This document shows, in pieces, positions 54,608-62,499 of a stretch of DNA of 64,000 bases. Each line of letters opens with the position of its first letter. Position 1 is the first letter of the stretch. The position numbers and the translations under genes are program-made. The notes beneath the pieces were generated by a model. That model ran no database searches. It was given only the letters and a program-made list of their open reading frames with translations, and was not told the origin of the DNA. This stretch comes from Taibaiella soli (lineage in GTDB: Bacteria; Bacteroidota; Bacteroidia; Chitinophagales; Chitinophagaceae). The stretch lies in the NCBI RefSeq assembly GCF_003236175.1, contig NZ_QKTW01000013.1, positions 1-64,000 of the forward strand. The letters run 5' to 3'.

Positions 54608-56053
54608 TTACGGATTATTTCTGCAACTCGTAATCCCACTTGATTGTCCCTCCGGTGTTGCCAAAAATTCATCCTGTGTAGTACCAATCTGATCAGTCAG
54701 CTCACAGGATGCTTTCGAAATCTCATTGGTGTATTGAATAATGGCGTCAAGATCATCATGCGTCAAGACATTTACAAGGCCACGCGAAAGATCTGCCGGT
54801 GGCTTATTATTCCGTATATAATCGATAAAATCAGTACCATGTTGTCCCTCGTGTGCACGAAGCGTGGTGGTTTTTTCTTCCACATCCTCTTTAGTAGTTC
54901 CTTTACCATAGGCAGAAGGCGCATCTACATCGCCTTTGTAAACGGTTTTTATAGTAACCACAATCTGCCTCGGATTAACATTAACGCCAGCATCATTTTT
55001 CAACTCGGTAAGTACGCCAGTGCTGGCGTTAGCTTTCCAATGCAGACTTTGGGAAAAATTGGTTGCCGGACTTGTTTCGTTTCCTTTTGTACTGGTTGAA
55101 TCCTGCACCACTCGTATCAACACACCGTTTATCGTCATGGAATAAGATTCCACGGCGTTACTTGCATTCCTTTTTACGGTAGCGCCGTCCTGCATTGGTG
55201 TCGAAATCACTTTGCGCACTTCCAGCCATTCAATAATTTTTGAAGTATGAATCTTCGGATGAGTCGTTTGCCACTGTCGTATTTTAGTGATCAGCGCGGT
55301 TACTTCCGCAGTTGTAAGGCCTGTCATCCGGTTTCGGAGCCGTGTATTACTAAGGTCATTATCGTCCAGTTCTCCTTTGTCCAGGCGTTGCAATGCGTCT
55401 TCCCACTGCTTTTTTATATCAGCAGTATCGCGATCATAAGCTTCCTGTTCAGGCGTTGACACAAAACCTAAAGGACGACCATACGGATCTTTCGGCATAT
55501 CTCTGCGGGCCACATTTCCCTGCTGCATGGTGTGCGTGAGTTCATGCGCCAGCAAACGTTTTCCGTCGGATGATCCTGGTTGATACTGTCCTTGGTTAAA
55601 ATAAATATCATTGCCTACGGTAAATGCACGGGCCTGCAATTCTGTATTCATTTCAGTGGCTTTACCATCCGTATGAATATTTACACTGTCGAAATCAGCG
55701 CCGAATCCACGTTCCATAAAAGATTTGGTATCGCTGTCCATTCTATCTCCATTTCCTTTGCTTGTCTGCACACCGCTATTTACTTTATCGGAAGCAGCAC
55801 CTCCCGCCGCCGAAACCTCTTTTCTTTGCAGGAATGACGGCAATTGCTTTCGCTGTGCCTTTTCTTCCTCTTCACAATGTGCACATTTTCGCTGTACAAA
55901 ATTTGTTTCGGGCATGCGCATCACTTTATCAGCCATTTCATCTGCCTCGGTTTCCATCGGATCATTAACGGCACCCACGGTTAGCTTCGTCTGAAGAAAA
56001 GCAGCCGGTGCACTTGGCTGATTATTTGCATTGCTGTTGTCGTGCTTCGTCAT
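54608..56053 (-). CDS. DUF4157 (eCIS core) protein with a second HExxH motif
   Basis: A 481-residue protein. The leader is LQTKLTVGAVNDPMETEADE, the CxxC is Cys57/Cys60 (QRKCAHCEEE), and DUF4157 spans about 112-178 with H170-E171-x-x-H174. The C-terminal half has H401-E402-x-x-H405 in TTTLRAHEGQHGTDFIDYI, a second zinc-peptidase-like signature. The region 300-380 is strand-rich (YSMTINGVLIRVVQD, QIVVTIKTVYKGD). It may be a toxin with its own metallopeptidase activity, which is my inference. It follows the AAA+ ATPase gene by 10 bp and is therefore in the structural operon. Confidence 0.8.
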   Translation of the reverse strand: MTKHDNSNANNQPSAPAAFLQTKLTVGAVNDPMETEADEMADKVMRMPETNFVQRKCAHCEEEEKAQRKQLPSFLQRKEVSAAGGAASDKVNSGVQTSKGNGDRMDSDTKSFMERGFGADFDSVNIHTDGKATEMNTELQARAFTVGNDIYFNQGQYQPGSSDGKRLLAHELTHTMQQGNVARRDMPKDPYGRPLGFVSTPEQEAYDRDTADIKKQWEDALQRLDKGELDDNDLSNTRLRNRMTGLTTAEVTALITKIRQWQTTHPKIHTSKIIEWLEVRKVISTPMQDGATVKRNASNAVESYSMTINGVLIRVVQDSTSTKGNETSPATNFSQSLHWKANASTGVLTELKNDAGVNVNPRQIVVTIKTVYKGDVDAPSAYGKGTTKEDVEEKTTTLRAHEGQHGTDFIDYIRNNKPPADLSRGLVNVLTHDDLDAIIQYTNEISKASCELTDQIGTTQDEFLATPEGQSSGITSCRNNP

Positions 56054-56063
56054 GGGGCGTTGG

Positions 56064-57461
56064 TTAAAGGGTTTTACCTTCTTTTTTCAATTCCTTTTTA
56101 ATTCCTTTAATAATATCATCAGGGCTAATCACATTCTCATTCCGGTTCAAAGCCAGCAATGACACGTATTGTACCACATTCATTATAGCTCCACCCGCAA
56201 GATCATATTGATTAGCAATACGCTCCAGCTCGCCACGATCCGGAGGTGTACAGGCACCGCTAAACGCATTCGTCCAAAGCCGCAGACGTTCTTTGGGCTG
56301 CGGTTTCTGAAAATGTATGATCGATTGTAAACGGCGTGTAAATGCCTCGTCTACGTTGTTACGCATATTAGATGCAAGAATTACTAACCCTGGATAATCC
56401 TCCAGGCGTTGCAGCAGATAAGCGATTTCCTGATTGGCATATTTATCATGGGAATCTGATATACCTGTCCGTTTACCAAACAATGCATCAGCTTCATCGA
56501 AGAAAAGAATCCAGTTTTTATTTTCTGCTTTGGAGAAAACTTTTTCCAGATTTTTTTCTGTCTCACCAATATATTTCGAGATCACCATAGATAAATCAAT
56601 ACGGTACACATCAAGCTGATAAAGCTTTCCAAGCAATGCAGCCGTCAGTGATTTGCCGGTTCCCGGCGGACCATGAAACAATGCTTTGTATCCGGGTTTC
56701 AATTTTTTATCCATGCCCCATTCTTCATACAATCGGCGGCCATGCTGCAGCCAGATGCGTAAATCATCCAGTTGCTGACCAGTATATTCATCCACAACAA
56801 GATCTTCCCAATCCATCTTCGTCGTCAGACGTTTGGCTGGAAACTCAAGACTAAACTGCGGTTTACGAAACACACCTGTTGTAAAAAAATCAACGTATTC
56901 TTCTGAAATATTAATGGCGCTGCTGTAAAAAGGTTCCGCAGAACTGCCGTGGTCAATATTGATAATGTTATGCGCCGAAAAAATATGATCGGGCTCAAAT
57001 AAGCGGTAACAATAAAAGCGATGTGTCAGATCATGCCCCGCCAATAAAAAAAGCGCCGTTTCTACGGTGGGTATAAAACCACTGTGCCGCGCACCTTTAA
57101 TACCACCAAACTCAGTGTAGCCACGACCTGAACTTTTATTGGCAGAAAAGAAAACATCCAGCAAATTTGGTTGGATATTAGGGATCAACGCCAACATCAA
57201 CAACATTCGTTCATCTTCCGTAAGCCGGTAATAGTTGACAAACTCAGCATAAACTGAGGGATCGTTACTAAGATCGGGTGCGGCAAGCTCAACGGACTGT
57301 TGATTTTCCTGCAATGTATTTTCGTCTGCGGCAAAATAATGTTTGAGCCGGTCATTGACCCGTTTTACAAACCAGGATACCTCGTGCGCCAAACTTTGCG
57401 CATTCTGTCCCAATTTTGATCCGTTGTTTCCATTTAATATTTCTACCGATTCATTCAGCAT
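56064..57461 (-). CDS. eCIS AAA+ ATPase (Afp15/Pvc15-like)
   Basis: A 465-residue ATPase. The N-terminal half (about 1-215) is a family-specific domain. The AAA module has Walker A HGPPGTGK (263-270), Walker B ILFFDEAD (318-325), sensor region VILASNMRNNVDEAFTRRLQ with arginine fingers, and a C-terminal lid. Its homologues in antifeeding prophage and PVC clusters are known to help load cargo or assemble the particle. The position between the tape-measure gene and the DUF4157 genes fits that. Spacing to both neighbours is 10-12 bp. Confidence 0.9.
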   Translation of the reverse strand: MLNESVEILNGNNGSKLGQNAQSLAHEVSWFVKRVNDRLKHYFAADENTLQENQQSVELAAPDLSNDPSVYAEFVNYYRLTEDERMLLMLALIPNIQPNLLDVFFSANKSSGRGYTEFGGIKGARHSGFIPTVETALFLLAGHDLTHRFYCYRLFEPDHIFSAHNIINIDHGSSAEPFYSSAINISEEYVDFFTTGVFRKPQFSLEFPAKRLTTKMDWEDLVVDEYTGQQLDDLRIWLQHGRRLYEEWGMDKKLKPGYKALFHGPPGTGKSLTAALLGKLYQLDVYRIDLSMVISKYIGETEKNLEKVFSKAENKNWILFFDEADALFGKRTGISDSHDKYANQEIAYLLQRLEDYPGLVILASNMRNNVDEAFTRRLQSIIHFQKPQPKERLRLWTNAFSGACTPPDRGELERIANQYDLAGGAIMNVVQYVSLLALNRNENVISPDDIIKGIKKELKKEGKTL

Positions 57462-57473
57462 GCTTTTTAGATT

Positions 57474-58838
57474 TTACCATTCTGTCAAAATCAAATCTCT
57501 TCTCCATGGAAATGCCGCTGTCGTAAAACCCCATGGAATTTGTGCTAGTAATACATCTATTGTTTTCCGTTCTACCTGCAATTGCCACCCCGTTTCGTGC
57601 GAAGTCAGCAATCCGTCGCGCACCAGAAAGTTGCCACGCAACCCATCAATACTTGTATTCTTCAACACAGACCAGTGACTGATTACGGCCTGTAGCAACT
57701 CGTTACAGTTCGCAACATCTGTCTCAGTCAAATCGATATCACGCTGAATAGGCATTGCCTCTGGCATTCCGCAAATCACTTTTTCGAGTGTTAGTGAATA
57801 CTCTGGTAAACGTTGCTGCCCCGTTGAAAGGAAACCCAGTATGTGTACTGCTTTCATATGCGCTTCAAAGCTGGTCCATTCACCATCTTTAAATAATTCT
57901 AGCTGGTCGAAAAGCTGCTTAAAAAATGGCGTCAGCAAGATGATACCAGCGTGGCTTACAAAATATTTTTCATTGGCTGCATCAAATACCTTTTCCGCCG
58001 GCATTTCAACAATGAGCGCATGTTGTCCGGCGGATACAGTTTCCGGTATATTTTCTTTCAATGCCAACGCCGAAACCAAGTTTTGAATAACCGCATCAGC
58101 AACATTTTCGTCCCGTACCTGTCTTCTTATTGCATCTGCAAATGGCAGCCAAAGAACGCTTGAAACATCCGATGTTTTAAATATTGCAGGCGCACACATC
58201 AGTACCAGTTCTTCTATCATTTCACCCGAAAAGCTAATTTCAGATGTCTGTAATCCGGAAATATCATTTATCCACTGTTTCAGCAAATCCAAAGCGGTCA
58301 GCAGTTCCGGAAAAAACTGTATTAATGCAATTTTCGTAGCCTGCGGCATTTGCCAGGCGGCCCGTCTCCAGATCACCACATCCTCACGCTGTGTGTCGAA
58401 AAATCGGAATATCATATTCCCCTCAAATACTGCGAGGCTAAACATAGTCAGGTCAATATCTTTTTCACCAATCCACCAGGGCAGATTACCCGTCTCTAAG
58501 AAAAACTCAAATATTTCCTCATTCGCGAACTGAATAGCTATCCGCTTTTCTTCCGGCGAATTCTTAGCGAGTTGCTCCCGGAGTGCCTGTTCAAACTTGT
58601 AAGCAAAAACAATTTCAAAATCGGTTCGGAATGAATGCTGGCTAAACTTCCCCATTTCTATCTGCAGCGAATCAATACGCACCAACTGATCTTCTGGTAC
58701 TAGTTCCGAGCAGACCTTATCTATGATCTCCTGAATCTGCAACTGAAACGTTTGCGCAAAGTTTGAGCGCAGATTCAATGCCTGCCACTCATCGGAGCAG
58801 TTCATCTGGAATTTCAGTGTATTGATTAAGTGTTGCAT
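57474..58838 (-). CDS. Contractile injection system tape measure family protein
   Basis: A 454-residue protein. The N-terminus has IDSLQIEMGKFS and FAYKFEQALREQL, and the C-terminus has ERKTIDVLLAQIPWGFTTAAFPW...LTEW. These two regions are the hallmark of the CIS_TMP family in eCIS operons. I could not find long heptad repeats, so a direct ruler function is not evident here. It lies 32 bp after the large baseplate gene. The ATG is preceded by a short GTTGTCA repeat. Confidence 0.8.
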   Translation of the reverse strand: MQHLINTLKFQMNCSDEWQALNLRSNFAQTFQLQIQEIIDKVCSELVPEDQLVRIDSLQIEMGKFSQHSFRTDFEIVFAYKFEQALREQLAKNSPEEKRIAIQFANEEIFEFFLETGNLPWWIGEKDIDLTMFSLAVFEGNMIFRFFDTQREDVVIWRRAAWQMPQATKIALIQFFPELLTALDLLKQWINDISGLQTSEISFSGEMIEELVLMCAPAIFKTSDVSSVLWLPFADAIRRQVRDENVADAVIQNLVSALALKENIPETVSAGQHALIVEMPAEKVFDAANEKYFVSHAGIILLTPFFKQLFDQLELFKDGEWTSFEAHMKAVHILGFLSTGQQRLPEYSLTLEKVICGMPEAMPIQRDIDLTETDVANCNELLQAVISHWSVLKNTSIDGLRGNFLVRDGLLTSHETGWQLQVERKTIDVLLAQIPWGFTTAAFPWRRDLILTEW

Positions 58839-58870
58839 TGTCAGTTGTCAGTTAGGCTCGGATTGTCATA

Positions 58871-61800
58871 TCATTTTACGGCAGTGCTTCCGTTCGGGTT
58901 AGTCGCAGGCGCCGATGATGGCGGATTTACAACCTGAACCGGTGGTGGCGGTGGTGGTGGTGGCGGATTATCGCTGTGACAATCGTCATCACAAGTACCG
59001 CAAGGCTGCAGCGTATTCAGTACATCCACCAAAGGATTCACTTTATCATAGCTCGGCATTTCGGTCTGTGCTTGTTCCAATAGCCAGTCACTATACGCTG
59101 TTTCAAACCGCTGCATCTCTGCTATGCCGATCCACACCACGCGCGTATGCACATGGGCGGGCGATTCTGTCTGAATTGTTTTCTCTACCAGATTTCTGAA
59201 AGTAGCGTCCCGTAAACGTTTAGGCCAGCAAGGCAATACTATTGTGGTACGGAATGAATATGGATCTTCATTATTATCGCAAGGATTGGCAGCGCAATAC
59301 AGATCAAGTTCAAAATTGCACCAATCCATAAAATTCTGAATCTCTACTTCTATGTCGTCTGTCGTTGGCTGGCTCCCAGTGCGCTTATTAAACATGAAGA
59401 GACTTTGCGCCAGTACTTCCTCATTATTTCCATGGATAATAAAACCATATTTCAGCTGCGCCGGATCTGTATTCTGATTGGATACGATTTCATAATTCAC
59501 CCGTTCTGATCCAAACTCGTGAATATCACACAAACGTTTAGACAGATCTTCGTACTTACGAAACTTCAGCGGTTTGTTCGCCGTTCCATCTGTAAATACC
59601 TGTTGAAATAAGAATGATTGATCGTATTGTTTCGTCGCCACGTTATAACGCATAAACTCCAGAATCCACGGCATCATATCATAGCATTTACTAGCCGGTA
59701 CACGACTTGTTTTGATCCGATACAGCGGTATTTGAGTCCCTTCATCTACACCTATTCCACGATCACAATTATCCAGGCAGATATCGAGAAACTGAACTGC
59801 AATATCCGTTCCTACTTCGTCTTGCATCTCATCAAATTTCGGACGCAGTAAAATGTGTTCTACTAAATGTAGTCCTTCATTATCGTTAATCTCTCGCATC
59901 AGCTTCTGCAGTTGTTTGAAAGAGGCTTCACGTGTTTCCCTTTTTTCAAACGCTTCGCCTTGTCCTAATAACACAGCTACTGCGGGATCTGTATCATCAT
60001 ACAATTCAAACCAAAACGACCCAATCAGCCCGGCAGATTTTCTACTGCGTTGTTTCAGCTCGTCGTGAAATTTGAAATATTTTCGGCTATCAGCATGTTC
60101 GAGTATATCATAAATCAATTCTTCGGTGCAACAACCGTCTTTAACTTCTACACTGGTAAACAATACTGTTTTCTTATCATCCGGATCGAGCAGTTTTACA
60201 ACATTTAAATTGTTGCCCGCTTTATCTGTTTTACGAACAGGTGTGTTGGTTTTCGGATCTGTAATCATGACAGGTTCGGTTACAACCGTTGCCGGTGCCA
60301 GATCGCGGCGGGTGATATCTGAAAAGCCAAGCAAACGGCTGATGCGGCGTTCTGCTCCGGAAACATTATCCGTATTCCAGACCTTGACATTTGTATAATC
60401 ATAAGCTTTTCCGCGATTGGTACTGATCTTATAGTATTCACCATTTTTCAGCATTGCGATTTTATCGCGGATCATGCGTTCGTCGACTTTATAAGGCGTC
60501 AACCAGCGACTGATAGTTTCGTATTCAGAAAGATCTTCACTGAATCGCGCCAGCATATGATTGAGAAAACCATTTCTTCTTTCATGAAAAAGTGCCGGTG
60601 TCTCAGTTATATTTTGCAGCACTTGCGTAAAATCTTTCAAGATAAGATCAAAGTGGTCAGCACCGCGATTAGCATGATCGATCAATAAAGATTGTAAATC
60701 TTCAATCTCTGTGAGCGCGCGTGTAAAGTAGGTGTGTTTTATTTTATCGTCGAAACTAAACAGATCCCGAAGGTGATTGAGCTGCACTAAATGATCCGCC
60801 AGTATTTGCTCAAAGAAAAGCAGGTAACCTTTCAACTGTAGAGCCTGTGTTTTCCTTTTATCATCGGCATCAGCCGGAAGCCCGGCTCTGTCACTCACAC
60901 CATAGCAATCAGGCAACGAATAAGTGACCGGATAATAATCTTCGAGCTCCATATTTTCGCCCGTAGGAATTGGAAAATCATTGTCGGCGCCTTGCAATTT
61001 ATATTTACGATCTGCAGCCTTCAGATCTTTAAATAATTTCAGCACCCGGTCCATTTTACGATCCTTGGCGGCACCAGTATTGTAGCTGATAAAATCGCGT
61101 TCTTTACAGAACATAATTTGCGACATAGACGGCTGAATACGTGCAATCTTTTGTTCTTCCTTTAGAAATTCGATCCATTTATTAAAGTAAAAACGCGGTG
61201 TTTCTTTATCAAATCCGCGGAACGGCAAATGCAGATAAGTGATCGCTTTAATGCCGGATATCGCCGCAATATTCGCAATCAGATCCGACAAATGAATATC
61301 GCGGAACAAATCTGTATTATCCAGATCAACCTGATCAATGAAGCCGTGTTTTAACGTAGGACCGCTAAAAACATCATCAACCTGGTAACCCTTCGCCATC
61401 ATTTGAGCAATGGTATAAAAAGGAATAGACGGTGTGAAATAACGATAGATGGTGAAGAAAATCTGCGCCAGCACCTGATCTGCATCCGCGTATTCTTCCA
61501 GCACGATAGTAGCGCCGATACCAAAATCTTCGTACTCCACTGCATTTACGGCGAGAAAATCCTCGCAGAGATTGCGGTGCTGTGCCAACCGTTCTATCAC
61601 CAGCTGACGAACACTTTCCCGCTGACCTTCATCTAAAATATCTTCTTCATATTCTACCATCACATTGTACAAACCCTCAAACTCCACAATCTTGGATGGA
61701 TAAGTAGGGCGCGACACCAGACGCAGGTCATCAATCATCGTCTGACGTTTATCGTGCACACTCAGTTCGTATTGGTGACGTTTATTTGTAGCGTCATTCA

Positions 61801-62449
61801 GCGCCTGCCTCGTTGCTGCAGAATCATCACCATTATAAATCTTTGCTTTCAGGCTAGCGATTTGCAGATCGAAAACCTCTGTCGGCTGATTAATTTTTCC
61901 CAGCTCCTGAATGATACCTGGCATGCGGTTATCCCAATCAGTACGGTATTTTGATTCGTCAGTAGGATTTAAACCAAGCTGTCCGAAGCAAGTTTTTTCT
62001 TCTTTATCATCACACTGGCAATCACTCTCAACTTTCGTCTGCACTGCGTTATAATCAATCCATACCGGCACTTCGTAATCTTTACTCGGCTGTATCCAGG
62101 CATTCCTGACACCTGTCACATCTATAATCATCTTCCGGTAATCATCTAATGTGAGCGCGCTGTTATGCAGAATCTGCCGCGCTGTGTAAAATATTTCATC
62201 CCAGGTGTCCGGGGTTAATTGTGCAGGCGCAAGCAGATCTTTAATCTCAAAACCATTCCGGTAAGCGAGATCTGTAATAGCATAGCAAACTGCTTCGAGC
62301 ATCGTGATACCGGGATCGGAATTGTTATAGTCAGTCCAGATGGCACTGCCCAGCTGCTCTATACCTTTAAAACCTTGTTTGCGCAATGCCACGTAATCTT
62401 CTGCAGGAAGAAGTGGATTGGCTTTGATCAATGAAATTGGGTCTGCCAT
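58871..62449 (-). CDS. eCIS baseplate J-like protein, large
   Basis: A 1192-residue protein. The N-terminus SAIWTDYNNSDPGITMLEAV is the baseplate J/gp6-type wedge signature, as in Afp11/Afp12-like proteins. The following region is long and mostly unique (about 250-900). The C-terminus has LVEHILLRPKFDEM and later WPKRLRDATFRNLVEKTIQTESPAHVHTR, which recur in Bacteroidota eCIS baseplates, and ends in a polyproline stretch (PPPPPPPPP) and a Ser/Pro/Thr tail. It is a structural part of the injection-system baseplate. It is 50 bp after the other baseplate gene. Confidence 0.82.
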   Translation of the reverse strand: MADPISLIKANPLLPAEDYVALRKQGFKGIEQLGSAIWTDYNNSDPGITMLEAVCYAITDLAYRNGFEIKDLLAPAQLTPDTWDEIFYTARQILHNSALTLDDYRKMIIDVTGVRNAWIQPSKDYEVPVWIDYNAVQTKVESDCQCDDKEEKTCFGQLGLNPTDESKYRTDWDNRMPGIIQELGKINQPTEVFDLQIASLKAKIYNGDDSAATRQALNDATNKRHQYELSVHDKRQTMIDDLRLVSRPTYPSKIVEFEGLYNVMVEYEEDILDEGQRESVRQLVIERLAQHRNLCEDFLAVNAVEYEDFGIGATIVLEEYADADQVLAQIFFTIYRYFTPSIPFYTIAQMMAKGYQVDDVFSGPTLKHGFIDQVDLDNTDLFRDIHLSDLIANIAAISGIKAITYLHLPFRGFDKETPRFYFNKWIEFLKEEQKIARIQPSMSQIMFCKERDFISYNTGAAKDRKMDRVLKLFKDLKAADRKYKLQGADNDFPIPTGENMELEDYYPVTYSLPDCYGVSDRAGLPADADDKRKTQALQLKGYLLFFEQILADHLVQLNHLRDLFSFDDKIKHTYFTRALTEIEDLQSLLIDHANRGADHFDLILKDFTQVLQNITETPALFHERRNGFLNHMLARFSEDLSEYETISRWLTPYKVDERMIRDKIAMLKNGEYYKISTNRGKAYDYTNVKVWNTDNVSGAERRISRLLGFSDITRRDLAPATVVTEPVMITDPKTNTPVRKTDKAGNNLNVVKLLDPDDKKTVLFTSVEVKDGCCTEELIYDILEHADSRKYFKFHDELKQRSRKSAGLIGSFWFELYDDTDPAVAVLLGQGEAFEKRETREASFKQLQKLMREINDNEGLHLVEHILLRPKFDEMQDEVGTDIAVQFLDICLDNCDRGIGVDEGTQIPLYRIKTSRVPASKCYDMMPWILEFMRYNVATKQYDQSFLFQQVFTDGTANKPLKFRKYEDLSKRLCDIHEFGSERVNYEIVSNQNTDPAQLKYGFIIHGNNEEVLAQSLFMFNKRTGSQPTTDDIEVEIQNFMDWCNFELDLYCAANPCDNNEDPYSFRTTIVLPCWPKRLRDATFRNLVEKTIQTESPAHVHTRVVWIGIAEMQRFETAYSDWLLEQAQTEMPSYDKVNPLVDVLNTLQPCGTCDDDCHSDNPPPPPPPPPVQVVNPPSSAPATNPNGSTAVK

Positions 62450-62499
62450 GGTGCTAAAATTTATTATTGTACAGTTTCATGAAAAATGTGTCGCTGATA

